64,000 bases of DNA from the NCBI GenBank assembly GCA_025403435.1, contig CM046337.1, positions 6,310,768 to 6,374,767 on the forward strand, in the 5' to 3' direction. This stretch comes from Artocarpus heterophyllus. Taxonomy: Eukaryota; Streptophyta; Magnoliopsida; Rosales; Moraceae. The notes under the pieces were generated by a model. The model saw only the letters and a list, made by a program, of their open reading frames with translations, was not told where the DNA came from and made no database searches. Shown here piece after piece: positions 38,213 through 51,200 of this stretch; position 1 is the first letter of the stretch, and each line of letters opens with the position of its first letter. Both the position numbers and the translations under genes were made by a program.

Positions 38213-39990
38213 TGCGGTAAAACAATCAATTTTAATTCCATAAAAACCTCAAAAAAGATAAGTAATAGAATCCCTACCTTCTAAGCTTATCAACAATCTT
38301 TAAATCCCGGAATCAATTAACGTTAGCTCCACACTCCCTTGATCCTAAGGCGTGCATAAGGACAATTAAAACTAAAGCACAATATACAACCACATTCATA
38401 AATAAATCATGTATAAATCCATCTTATTAGTGTGCCATTAAAGCCTTTATGTAAATCTTTTTTTTTAAATACCACAGTAAACAATTTTTGTCTTAACACA
38501 ATATAAAATTAAACAAGTAATCTATATGTTTTAGTCCTTAATAAGATTCATCAATCACTTAGGATAATATTAGAAAGGTTGCAAGACATTAAGGAATTAG
38601 GTGGTGAGCAAATATGGGTTCTTGGTTCAGGTTAACAGCTGGTATACTATGACAAACTGGTAGGTTTACTAGTTTCCAATCTGAAAATTGAAAAATTCAT
38701 AAAAAATAAAATACAACTCCGATTTAGGTTTATGATAGCTCGTTAGAAAGCTTAGGATGCCTACTTTTTAAATATGCAAACCAATTTATAAAATTTATTT
38801 TAATTTAATCCTAGAATTTCAAGAAATAGCCACTGCACATAGAGGTATTACAAAATTTATGGAATGTCAAAATTTTCTTTAACCCAAAACATATTATCCT
38901 TGTTCAAAATCTTAAAACCATTCCAAAATATGCAGCTTGCATTATATAATCACAATAAACATATTTTCATGAGTTTTATACCAAAATCATCATCAAACCA
39001 TATCTCTAGCCTTTTTTACAAATAAGGGTGAAAACATGCTTATGTCAAACTTTCTCATTCAAAACCATAAAATCTAAATTATGCAGCAAAATAAATGAGC
39101 AATTTCAAAGTAAAGATAGTAGATAAGACTAGATTAATTTTCTAAAATCTTACCTTAAAATCTCATTGAAAACTTTAAGTCATCAATTCAAGAGATTAAA
39201 GCTCAAGTTCAACTTTAGCATGGGAACTTTTGAACGACATGGAGCTGGGTTTCTCAGGCTTAGAGAGCAGAAGAAGGAAGAAGAAGAAGAGAATGAGAGG
39301 AAGACATTTCAAGGAGGAAGGGAAAAATAAGTGTTGCACGGAGAAAAGAAAATGAATGTATGGTTTTCTTTGTTGGAGGGCCCGATTGAAGGAAAATAAT
39401 GGGAAGTGGGAGACAAGTAGGTGAAGCATTAAGTGCAATATGTCTCTTTCAGAGACTTTAGTTCATATAATGCCAAATGACATTTTAGTAATTAATTTGA
39501 TGTTTCAAGAACGTTTCGGTCAATTTACTAAATAGATATTTTTAAAATTTTAAAAAATTTTGAAATATGTATAAATAAATAGGATGAAATAGATTTTAGA
39601 TGAAATAAATTTTAGTTAGCATACTAATAATTAATTAATTACCATATTACCTGTTAAGAAAATAATGGGTGTCACATTTGATATCCAATTGAAATGATTC
39701 TTTTTTCATTATGTTCCTAATGAACAGAGGAACAAATTAAGATCCATAATGTATTTTTTTTTGGATCATATACATTAAGATTTTATTAGATTTGTTAATA
39801 AATCAAAAACTATTTTCACAACATTTCTAAACAAAAATTCTAATTTTATTTCATACTCAGATTAAAACCTAAATGCACATCCAAACGCCAATTTGGATAA
39901 CAATTCAAATCACTAACTCAAATCCTAATTCAAATCACACTAACTCAAATTAAATCACTGATTCGAATCTATTTAGAAAACGGACCCTAA

Positions 39991-40846
39991 AGGAGCATCT
40001 TGTAATTTTGAATAAATAATTAAAAAGAGTGCAATAAAAGAGATTAGTTTGCATAAATAACACACCGAAAATCCGAACCATGAATTACACGTTTGATAAC
40101 ATTTTTTTTTCAGCTTAATAAAATAAAACCATACGATTGTCCCTTAAAAATTGACCCAAAAAAAGTATTGTAACAAATTAAAAAGAGTGCAATAACAGAT
40201 TCACTACTTTAACATAAATAACTCACCGAAACACCGAACCATTAACAACTACAATAATTTCTTTACATCTAATTACATTTACACTTTTTTCCCTACTCAT
40301 TATAATAAAACCATACAATTGTCCTTGACCAACGACAGAGTTAGGATTTTGAGTCAGGGGCCTTTTTCTATCAAGATTATTTTAATATATATCAAGAGCA
40401 GTGCATATATTAATCATGCCATTTTTCAGTCCTTTGTTATTTTTAAACTGTGGTTTATAATTAGTTAGGGATGTTATATTATACATGATAATAATAAAAT
40501 AAACAACACAAGTATTTGTATTAAAACGCTCACTAAAATAATATATAGAGAGTTTATAGATATGATATGGATACGTTTCGAGAGTACAAAATACTCCGTA
40601 TAATAAGCTATCCTAGCCATGTATGCATTGAGATTATAAAAGTATCAATAAAGAAAAGATTGGACTTTAAATAGGATGTGTTTCGAGAGTACTGGTTACT
40701 TCGTAATATCAGCTATCCCAATACTAGAGTCAATGAATTTAAAGTTTTAACAACAGCATGTCACAAAAAAATACAAAATGTGGAAGAGAGCAGTTATTCA
40801 AGATACAAAAAATACAAACGAACATGTTGTGGGTAAAACCAAAAGA
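39991..40846. other. Intergenic, no gene seen
   Basis: AT-rich sequence between the repeat nest and the LOG remnant. Two blocks (40024-40090 and 40180-40245) both contain AAAAGAGTGCAATAA and ATAAATAAC-CACCGAAA and look like an old tandem duplication. Confidence 0.5.
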
Positions 40847-41490
40847 TTATAGATGGAGGTTCAAATCCAATAGTCGCTTCATGATTTCTTTCTTCCAATT
40901 AAGCTTGGACTTTACAGTGTCAGACTCTAGATAAATGACTTGCATTTTGTCTAGCAGGTCTTCAGCTGTTGAAGCAGTAACAAAATTTGTCTTCCGGATT
41001 ATACAATAAAGTTTTGTTCTATAACGTAATCTAAAAACTTTAAAAGACCGTCATAAAAACCATTTGCATTCAAAAGACCTACGGGTTTGGAGTAAATACC
41101 CAACAGACTTTTACTAGTAACTACGAATAACTCTTCAAGAGTGCCTAAACCACCAAGCAATGCAATGAAAGCATCAGAGTTATGGATCATATTTTTAAGA
41201 CAATTAGAGATGTCCAAAATTCTCTGTTCCTTACCTATGGTTTTCCCACAGAGGTTCCCCTCAACTAGAAGATGAGGGAAAATCCGTACGACATGGCTAC
41301 CCTAGAATGTACTACTATTGCTATGTTATTCATTAACCCTAAGTTACCTCCCCCATAAATCAGGTTAATCTTCCTATGCACCAAGACTTGTTCTAACTGT
41401 TTTGTGGCTTCTAAGTGACTCTACCTTTACAAAGACTAGAACCACAGAAGACATAGATAGTTTTGATTTTCTTAGATAAATAAGAAGAAG
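40847..41490 (-). pseudogene. LOG: LOG cytokinin-activating enzyme, processed pseudogene
   Basis: LOG enzymes release active cytokinin bases from riboside monophosphates. Read on the minus strand, pieces of the whole protein appear in order without introns: IYVFCGSSLCKG near 41460, INLIYGGGNLGLMNN near 41360, GSHVVRIFPHLLVEGNLCGK near 41270, then DAFIALLGGLGTLEELF (the PGGxGTxxE site, with P changed to L), PVGLLNANGFYDGLLKFLDY, and a C-terminal TASTAEDLLDKMQV ending at 40847. The reading needs frame changes near 41420, near 41310 and at 41000, and it contains a TAA at 40999. Functional plant LOG genes carry several introns, so an uninterrupted coding order over about 640 bp points to a retroposed copy. 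No poly-A tail or duplication was seen. Confidence 0.85.
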
Positions 41491-43675
41491 ATATGCTTAG
41501 TTTCTAAAACAGATGACTCTTTTTTTTTCTATTTGTTTTTTTTTTTTTTTTTTTTTTTTGTGAGAGGGGGGTGGGGTTGTCTTAAGTTCGCTCTGCCTAA
41601 ACTTTGAGTCTTGAATGAGATCTTCAAGAAGATGGTAATAGAAAAGGACTAGAGACTTATGACAGATAGGTGATGTACACGTTAGAAAAAGCCAAACCAA
41701 ATCAATTCAGATTTTGAAAAATAAACAAAACTTGCTACAATTGTATACTATTTTGATAAAATAAACATAAATCTACAAAAGTCAATAAAAGGCATATGAC
41801 ATACTGTAAACATTTTGATAAAAACAACACGAGTCTAGAAAAGTCAATGAAAGATATATGACATATTGTAAACTTTTGGACAAAAACAACACAAATCTAG
41901 AAAAGTCAGTAAAAGATATATGACAACACGAATCTAGAAAAATCATTTAGGATCTAAAAATTTCAAACTAACAACAAAAACAAACACCTGATGTATCTAA
42001 CAAGGTAACATTTTTTGATTAAAACAAACATAGATATATAACAACTACTGTAACGATAAAAGAAAATAAACATTTATTGTTTAAAACATACTGTGATAGT
42101 CTAAAAACAAACAAACACTCAAAACACAAAATATATATATATTTTTTTGCAAAAACACTCAAACGACTAATTTCTTACAGAGTGACAAACAAGATCTTTA
42201 AATGCAAGATTCATAACGCGATGTCTTTTTATATGGAATTTGGGCCAGAGATTATAATTTGTACCTTAGACATATCCATTCAGATGGTTCTGAAGAGAAG
42301 CATGGAGGTCATTCAAGTTTTTTTTAGAAAGGCCATCTTTACATAATTGGATTTTGTTCTCCCTATTTACTAATACAAATCCAGGCGATTGACACTTACA
42401 TTCTCAAGTTTGTCACCCACATTTGTTACATCTAGAGTCAATGGCACTAGCTCTTCTTCTTATTGCACTACGACTGGTACCCATACTTGGAAGGCCGACG
42501 CTCTGATTGAAGTCACATGGATGAATTTTTCATTCGATTGGCATCCTCACATTACCAGGGATTCCAAAATACATGAGAATCTACAGTCGAATGACTTTAG
42601 ACTTGTATTTCTACTTGAGAACCTTTTGGGAAACTTGTATTTTCTTAGGTGATGGTACTTTAGATCCATGGAAAACAAAGAAAAAGAAACAAGAAAGAAA
42701 GAAAGAAATAAAGAAATAAAGAACGGAAGTGTAAGATCTTAGGGTGGTTTACTAAAATTTGAATATGGTTTAGGGGTTGTGGATGAGATTCGAGTTTATA
42801 GGAAAAAATATTAGAGGAGATCTGAAAAATTAAGAACAAGCTTCAAACTTTAGAGAAAAAGGAAGAGAATTTTAGAGAGAATAGATAATTTTAGAGAAAG
42901 AAAGAGCTCAACAAATTTCAGCTTTGATGTACAATGATAAGATTTATAGATAATTTAAGATATTATAGTAGATATTGCATAGAGCTAAAATAACAAGACC
43001 TAACTGTGTTTTTAATATAAATATTTATGCTGTTATTCTATTGTTATTATTATTATTAAAGAAAAAAACTATATTAAGGAAAACAAAAACAAAAAGCTAT
43101 ATTAAAGAAAAAACAAAGAACAAACCCCCCGTAATTGACCCAAATAAAAAAAAACTATTAGTAACAAGATAACCTTTAAGCAATTCAAAAAATTTTATAA
43201 TGGTCGAGTGAATGACGGTCCACAGAATTAACAGATGAAGACGGGCGCACACACGGAAAGAGCCAAAACTTTTGCGCCCCCACAAAAGCTACTCTTTAAT
43301 TGGGTTGTACAGCTCACAGCCTCAGCTCAGTTGCTCACTTTTGGCCCCATTTCTCACAGGAAGTTTCTCGCGCCCACTATCCCCAAACATATACACATAC
43401 ATCTATATATCTATATAATGTATGCATATACCAACATATTATATCATTATATGACATGACATAATACATGATCATGATGAATCACAATGATCATCATCAG
43501 CGCCCCCATTAAAGCCTAAACCCACCACCCCCGCTGTCCTACAACTAACCCCAGCGAACTCAACAGGGTCTTTCCTCTTCCTCCTTTAATTACCCACTTC
43601 CTCACACACGCATTTGATATTTCCAACTCTGCAACTAAGGCAGCTACCAAGTCATTCGTCCAGTCTCTACTCACC
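41491..43675. other. Intergenic, including the HIPP promoter
   Basis: Contains a poly-T run near 41530-41559 and three tandem-like copies of AAATCTAGAAAAGTCA-type sequence at 41765-41940. The 43250-43675 region before the HIPP start should hold its promoter and leader, but I see no decisive TATA box. Confidence 0.5.
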
Positions 43676-45555
43676 ATGGGCGAGGTCAGTCTTCTCTGTG
43701 TCTCTTTCACTCTCTGTTGCTCTCTCTTGTGCTTGTGTTGACTTTTATGGCGGTTTGGTGTGTGTGGACGCAGAAGAAGAACGGCGATGGAGGCGAGAAG
43801 AAGAAGGAGGATAGCTCGCTCACTGTGGTCTTGAAGATCGATATGCACTGCGAGGGCTGTGCTTCTAAAATTGTCAAGACTGTTAAAGGCTTTGATGGTT
43901 AGTATTAGCTCAATTTCCTCTCTCTTTCTTTGTAATTTTGTTTCCATTTCTGGAATTTGGTCAAAAATTTTGAACTCTTCTTTAGTTCTCAGATTTTGCA
44001 TGCGTTTTTGAAAAATTAACTCAGATTCGAAATGGTTTTTTTCTTTTTTACCGTTTTTCTTAATATTTTCCCCAGATTTTGCATAAATATAGATATACAT
44101 GTATATTTACAAATTACACTGGTCCCCTATCTCCTGCAGATTCCGTTGTTTTTCTCAGATTTTCATTTCCTATTTTCCTCGTGACAAAGGGCGATATTGT
44201 TAATATTACAAAATAACTGTCCTGCTCTGCTCTGAAACAAGAATCAGTGTGTTTTTCTTTACATGGAGATTCTCTCTGTATTTAAAACTGATGGAAACTC
44301 ATTGTTGTCTGGTGTGGTGCTTTGGCGGTGGTGAAGGCGTCGATAATGCGAAAGCGGACTTCGCGGCGAACAAGCTGACCGTCGTCGGAAAAGTCGACCC
44401 GTCGAAGGTCCGAGAGATGCTTGCTGACAAGTTCAAGAAGAAGGTCGACCTGATCTCTCCGCAACCAAGCAAGAAGGACGACAACAAAAACGACAACAAG
44501 AAGAAGGCCGACGAAAACGACAATAAGAAGAAGCCCGACGAGAAGAAACCCAAAGAGAAGGTACTCTGCTTCTCTCTCTCCCCTCCATGCTCCCTGCTAA
44601 CGTGCGCTTGTCTCGTTCTGTGCTCCTAACAAATTCTTCCTCTTAAAGGAAAATTACAATTCCGATTTCCGGCTCAAGTTAGCCGTTCGTAAATTTCTTT
44701 TTTTTTTTTTAATTAACAGATTTAAATATTGAGGATTCTGAGAGCTGTTTGGTTTGGCTTGTCTTCGCTTGCTTGTAATTGTTAATTTGTAATTAACTTT
44801 CAAGTCATGTGGAGGCGTCTTTTAGCAAAATCCAATAATCGTAATTTAAGCGTTTAAATAATGACTTACAGTTAAGTGCGTAATATTTTAATCTGATTTT
44901 TTTTATTCGTAATTGTTTAATCGTGAAGCCTCCGGTGACGACGGCGGTTCTTAAGCTGAGACTTCACTGCCAGGGTTGCATCGAGAAGATTCAGAAAACA
45001 GTAACCAAGACCAAAGGTAATCAAACGGCGCCGTTTAGGATAAAAATATAATTAAATAAAGAACCGAACGTTTCGTTTTATTTAATATTGAACTTTTTTT
45101 TTAAATTTGCAGGATTTAACGACATGTCGATCGACAAGCAGAAGGAGCTGGTGATGGTGAAGGGGTCGATGGACATGAAAGCTCTGGCGAAGAACTTGCA
45201 GGAGAAGCTGAAGAGGCCCGTCGAGATTGTCCCCCCGAAGAAAGAGAAAGACGACGGCGAAAAAGACGGAGGGAAGGCCGAGAACGGTGGTGGCGGCGGC
45301 GGAAAGAAGAAAGGCGGCGGCGGTGATGGAGGGCAGAAGGGGGAGGGAGACGGTGGAAGGATGGCGGAAAGCAGGATGGAGTATTTGGGCCAACCGGTGT
45401 TTGGATACGGGTATGGGTATGGGTACAGGCCTACACCGGAGTTTGGTCCTGGACCCGGATTTGGATACGCATATCCGCCGGGTTACGTGGGTGAGCACCT
45501 CCACGCGCCTCAGATGTTCAGCGATGAGAACCCAAATGCCTGCTCTGTCATGTGA
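43676..45555 (+). CDS. HIPP: Heavy-metal-associated isoprenylated plant protein (HIPP)
   Basis: A two-domain HMA protein with a prenylation tail, probably a metal-handling protein held at membranes. Exons are 43676-43684, 43774-43897, 44337-44560, 44929-45016 and 45113-45555, all with GT-AG borders and matching phases, giving 295 residues. HMA domain 1 has MHCEGCASKIVKTVKGFDGV, with the metal-binding MxCxxC pattern. A Lys/Asp/Asn-rich linker follows (from about residue 100). HMA domain 2 has LHCQGCIEKIQKTV, with CxxC kept. The C-terminal part is Gly/Lys-rich, then Gly/Tyr-rich, ending CSVM, a CaaX box with Met that favours farnesylation. Layout and length match the HIPP05/06 group of Arabidopsis. 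The first exon codes only three residues. The frame is fully open, and GC content is much higher than in the flanks. Confidence 0.93.
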
Positions 45556-46245
45556 GATCAGAAGAAATGGAACTGTAAATAAGAGGATAGAGAAAGAGAG
45601 AGACGTAGATATGGAAATTTTGGATTCTTGGCTTTGGGTTTGCTACTTCTTTTAACAGTTTGGTCGGTACGGGTTTTTTTTTTTTTTGTTGAAATATTAA
45701 TGCCCAATATCTAGTTGGTTAATATTGAATTTTAGAACATGTTCGAGTTGTCTATTAGTTATGAATTTGTTACTTTTATTAACTAGATTAGATGTTTTTA
45801 ACTTTGAAAATTCCAACAATTACTGCTATTTGACCATCACTCATAGCTAATCACTAATGTAATTCGGATAATTTACTGCCGGTTTGGTTTGAGTGACTCA
45901 AATCACTCAAAACTTAACTTGAATATCATTACATATGGATTATGCTTATTGCCAGCTCTATCAAATTGCAATTCGATCGATCAACTTGTTCTTTTTTTTT
46001 TTTGGTTTCGGTGCAGTACAATTTTGCCCTTTTGTTTTAGGTAGATTGTTCCCGAATGTAGTTTAAATGGATAGAATTAAACTAATGGTTTTAGTTTAAA
46101 CTTTTAATTAGTTTAAACTTTTAGTTTAAGTTACGTTTTCAAAAGGTCGGTTTGTACAGGTCATATTTCATTCAGCACGCAATTTACGAAAGGAGATGAG
46201 AGAAGATGCATGCATATTCATAGTCTACTAAAAATATTGGTTATA

Positions 46246-46246
46246 C

Positions 46247-46292
<46 letters not shown>
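46246..46292. repeat. Compound (TA)n(GA)n microsatellite
   Basis: A TA run of about 19 bases continues directly into a GA run of about 28 bases. Confidence 0.9.
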
Positions 46293-46295
<3 letters not shown>

Positions 46296-48087
46296 GTATA
46301 ATTCGAAATGTCCTTAGTCAATTAGCCAAAAATTTCAACCCTTGGTACGCTGGGTGGCATTAAAGGATGATGGAAAGAGTGTCCCTCAAAGTGGGGTTTG
46401 ACAAATTGACGTGTCTAAGCCACACGGATAAACACACGTCACTGAAGTCGCATTCATCATCTTCATCCAACGCCACACATATCGTCAACATCAGCTAATA
46501 TAAGCATAAAAAAAATAATAATCTAATCAAACAACAAATGAAGCATACACAAATATCTACAAGTCTCATGCAAATCTTTGAATATTCTTAAATATAGATA
46601 TGTCTTCAAACAATCTTTTTCTTTATCTAATACATTTGAATCAGCTGGCATGGCAACACCTACCATTAAACGCCAGGTTTGTTGTTTCTTCTTGTCTGGA
46701 CTCTTCGTTCCACATACTTAAACCTAGGACAAGTTGCTTAAAACGACACAACTCTTTTAGCTTTATGGGATTTCATTAGCTTTAAAATTATGAGCCCCCC
46801 ATTTTACAAAGCTAACTAACTACATTCTTTTTTACATATTCATATTCCATTGGAGAAAACTACATTAGATAGTTGCATAAGCATGAATGGGCTTGGTACC
46901 GATCGTTTTAACAAACATTCTTGCATATGTCAATTATTTCGATTATATAGTTTATTTTGGCCACAAAATTACTTTTTTTAGGTGGGAAAAAAGTAGCATA
47001 CTGAGTTGCCCACGTGTAACGGCCTTTGGAACCAAACCCACCTGTACCCAAAAATAATAGCACAAATTGAGTAATTACAACCTAGTTCGTACGTACCCAT
47101 TTTCTCATATGTAGCTCCTTTCCGTAGTGGGTTTTTCAGTATAGCAATTGAGCAAATGGTGGGTGGTCATTTTAGGGTACAAAAGCATGTGGTCTTGATG
47201 GCTATCATACTCTGGAATCTGACGTTAATTTGTAGTGTTGGGGAGAAAAATACCGTGGAAGTCTATTACTTTTTGGCTAGTGGGTCGTGTAGCTGCACGT
47301 AGCCAGTTTAAACAATAATAGATCATATTCTCATTTATCAATAAAAAAAATGGATCATATTTCTCATTTTGTCAAAAGGAAAATGCAGATAAGAAGAAGG
47401 CTTCTTTTTTTTTTTTAATCCTCAATAGTCCATCATTAAAAGGGTGGAATTCAAAGCCAAATTAGTGACCCAAGAACAGGTACATCTTTTCAAATGGCTA
47501 AAGTTTTAATAATCACTAGCTACTCTGCATCTTCAACGGAAACACAATACTAGTGTGACTTTTAATTCACTGCCACCTGTGAGGATCCGTATTCTCATAC
47601 ACTTTAAATCGAGTGCGTACTAGACGCTTTGACAACAGACCTACAACGTAGTATCTGTTACAGCTAGACCACATCTTTCACTAGTTTATATATCATCTTA
47701 GCCAGTTTCTTAGCCATACATATGCTAAGCTAAAGATGAATAGCAATTTTCTTTGCTTCTTTTAACCCAAAAAGAAAAGATGAATGTCATTTTTTCCTCA
47801 GAAAAGCTTATAATTATAGGAACTATCCTTTTTTTGCCTCATTGGTAAGGACTTGTTTTAATAGTTGGATTAATTGTTAACAATGTAATCTATTATGAGA
47901 AATAGTTTTACGTTATACACTATACATTTGTGATATATAAATTTATAAATTAAACTGTTAAAAAATTAATCAATGCCCTAAAATAAAAATGCCTAACAAG
48001 TGACCACGGGAGAAAAAAACAGTTCCGACTATATGGGAGCCCTTTTTTCCCCGCAATAATTGATGGAAAGAAGAAACAATACAAGAG

Positions 48088-48262
48088 TGTTTGACAGTGA
48101 TGAAAATTACTCAATTTTTATTATAATCTCAGTTATGAACAGTATAAAGCTCTCACATGATACAATAACAATAAAAAAATATACTATAGTATAAAACCTC
48201 ACATGTTACATTAAAAGTGGTTCCTATCATTGATTCACACCACTCTTTTAAACACCTTATAC
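48088..48262. repeat. MITE-like repeat M, copy
   Basis: Starts GTGTTTGACAGTG and ends TTTTAAACACCTTA, so the ends are inverted. The core TATACTATAGTATAAAAC followed by CCTCACATGTTACAT matches the copy at 20895-21062. Confidence 0.55.
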
Positions 48263-51200
48263 ATGTTGAGCTGGACGAGGTGACTTTGGGACAGTGATTG
48301 GGAAGAGTGGGACCTACAAAATTACTTGTCACGAAAGTGTCAACCGTGAACGTTTAACTTATTATTGTTATTATTTTTTTTATCTGAACAAAAATGTTTT
48401 AACTTTAGCATTGGGCGTTCAGTAGTCTTCAAGATAGCCTTTCGTCCTGTATTTCAGAGTCCAGTACATTCTGTTTGTGGTGTGGGGCTAGAGGCTATGC
48501 TGTGTTTTTTTGTCCACTTTTGGAGCCAGGGAATTTCCAGGAAAGTACCTTTGTTTTTTTCTTTCGTAGTGGAGGTTTTAAATTCCCTCTACGCAGAAAC
48601 GGAAATCCCACGCCCAAATTTTCTCTTTCTTGGTTACCTGCAGAGGTATTTCCTAGAGTGTACATACCTGTAAATCCCTTGTCTTTTGTTTTTTGTTTTT
48701 TGTTTTTTTTCTTTTATCTCCCCCTATGCATATATTTATTTTCTGGAATCTTATAGTTAATACAACAAAGCATGATATTTTAATCATTAGATTAACATTT
48801 ATTCACATTAAAATTTTACAACGCGTTATATAAAACTACCAATAGTCTTGATATTAAATCGTTAAAACGTTAATTGACAACTAAAATTCTTATGTTCTAC
48901 CGACAGAGAAAGATTACTTTCTCTACTATGAAAATTGTCAATTTCTTTTTTTTAGAATTGTCTGTAAGGATTGAGTGGATTGAGTTCTCTTTCTTTTTCT
49001 TTTTTTCCCCTTCTTTTTACGTATTGCAAAGAAATGTAAACCAATAATTAGGCCAATTTGATTGGTAATTGGATTAGCTTTCTTGTCCCACCTTCTCTCA
49101 CTAATAATTATATTTAAGTGCTATGATTATAGTAACTTTTGCGATGGTTAAAGTCGTGTTATAAGAATGTTAGTGCGATGATGCTCAAGGCCTAAACCTC
49201 ATCTAAATCAAAAGCCATTATGCTATGAGGATGTATCTTTGACTAATTGAGTGCTTTTCATATCTTTCTTATATTCTTTTAGTCTTCTAGATTATCGTTG
49301 TAACTTGTAAGTTTGCATAGGGTTTTTTAGAGAGAGAAGGAGAAAAAGGGAGGGGGAGAGAGAGAGAGAGAGAGAGATTATAATCACCTTATTATCCTGA
49401 TCTTCGCTTCGGTGAATTGGTTATAAGTATTTGCCTAACAACTGCAGTAAAGCTTCAATAAAAGAATATTCTCTAAATTAATAATCTCGCTAAAATAATA
49501 GAATATTCTAGTCCTAACTCAGACTAGTATTCTGAATCAATGGGATAAACGCTCCCCTTTAAATTCAGCTCTTACTTTTGTGCAGTTTTCTTTTGCGTTT
49601 TCGAAGGTTATGAATAATGAAAGAAATTAAGGACTAAATTCTTAATTAGTTTTTAAGAAATAACATAATTTTCTGTGTCAAATCAATAAAAGACCTTTCT
49701 CTAGATTTTTCAATTAATAATCTCGCTAAATGTATAAAATAATGTTGTTTTAAAAATGAAGACACCACCTTTGGTTTTTTTCCCATGTTGTATTATTAAA
49801 CAAGTGTACAAACAGTTAAGAAAAATAAATATAAAGCTGTTTTCAAATTGATAACCATTCCATTCATGGATAACTTAATAATAATTCATTTATATGCAAT
49901 TTAAATAAATAAACACTTCTAAATTAATTTATTTAAAAATTCCAAAAATATTAATTATATGGGTTTTATGTATTTTTTTAGATATTCAATTTAAATAAAA
50001 AAAAACAGTTGTGAATATGAAGGGGACTTTTTCCCTTTCTTATTTCTATTTAGCGCTTACACTTTTTTTGTTCAATCTTTTTATTACTAATTCTTAAACA
50101 ACATTCTATTCTTGGAACTAACAAAAAGTAACTAATGCCATACCCATTTAATTTCTCAGAAAAAAAGTTGAAACAAATGTGTTAGGGTAGTACAAATTAA
50201 GCTAGCAAACCCACTATCAGTAAAGTAATTCATATAAAGGCGTTTCTTTTCTTCAGTGAATATGAAACTTCATCTAGGTCCTTTAATGGAATTTTCCTAA
50301 TCTAAATTGACCTAATTTCTATATACCTCTCTCTGTCTCTCTCTCTCTCATATATATTTTTTTTTCTCCGAATGAATATACGTGTAATGTAAGTGTTTGG
50401 CTTGCATATGTAATTCATTGAGAGAAAAAATAAAATAAAATTAAAGAAGCACCACGACCGTGCATGACCGTGCATGAGCCAGTCGTTTACATTACGCGTG
50501 TGTCAATCAATTATTTAATTATGAAAAATGAAATATTAGAAGAGAACGTGTAAAAATCATCATGGATAATCATTATATGATGCTTCATTATAATGCCATG
50601 TCATGGCATGGATGCATGGTGCATATATATAATATATAATATACATCATCCTTGAACCTTTACTTTGGATTTGCCCTTAAGAAAGGGATATGAACCTTCC
50701 ATAAAGGCTGGGGGTAAAAGGGAAGCAACAAAAACACTTTTCTCAAATATTAACACTCTTTTTGGATGACAAAAATTTTTCTTTGGTAACAACCAAATCA
50801 TTTTACAATTGCTAGAAAAATTCCAAATTTTCTTTATTTTTGCTACACACCAAATTTTCTTTATTGGGTGAACAGGAAAATGTCATGCGTCGGAAAGTTA
50901 GACGAAAATATATGTAATTTTTGAAGAGAATTCAGGAATATTCTAAATCCAATCGAAGACTTCTCAAACAGTCAACCTCATTAAACAATGAATTAACTTG
51001 GGTCCCCATTGGGAATTATTTACGTAAGAATACTTTCTACGTGCAAATACAAAGTCTATGGTTTCCAGCCAAAAAAAAAAAAAAAAAAAAAAGAACCAAA
51101 GTATAGTGTGTTATGAGATTCCAAATGCATGTGATCAAAGGGTTTCTTTGGAATCTTCCTTCCCTCTCTCTCTCTCTCTCTTCTCTTTTTCTTCCCCATA

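Larger units (their letters stand above)
31527..39676. mobile_element. Outer solo LTR (split)
   Basis: It begins TGTAACGCCCC at 31527 and ends GGGTGTCACA at 39676, with a perfect TTTGA duplication at 31522-31526 and 39677-39681. The two parts, 31527-32072 and 37729-39676, give about 2.49 kb. TG...CA ends, a 5-bp duplication and no coding region make it a solo LTR of a large LTR retrotransposon. Its sequence is alignable with, but clearly diverged from, the two LTRs nested inside it. Confidence 0.8.
31282..39990. mobile_element. MITE-like repeat R, copy 1, split by nested LTRs
   Basis: The two halves, 31282-31526 and 39682-39990, join into one repeat of about 555 bp that matches the uninterrupted copies at 52105-52641 and 56486-56999 (shared segments include TTTGAGTATCAAGAAT and GATATCTTTGTTAC). 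The ends are TTAAGGCCCGTTT and AAACGGACCCTAA, which are inverted. It has no coding capacity and forms the outermost layer of the nest. Confidence 0.75.

Noticed and set aside
40850..40880. tRNA-like GGTTCAAATCC box
   Set aside because: It lies inside the LOG C-terminal coding remnant, and no A box or cloverleaf is present.
43516..44100. 194-residue minus-strand open frame
   Set aside because: It is antisense to the first HIPP exons and intron, so it is a shadow of the real gene.
45082..45655. Overlapping frames in the last HIPP exon
   Set aside because: The HMA domain 2 and CaaX frame explains the sequence; the others are GC-driven shadows.
48365..48756. Two overlapping plus-strand open frames
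   Set aside because: Aromatic, T-rich composition, no recognised motif and no splice context.
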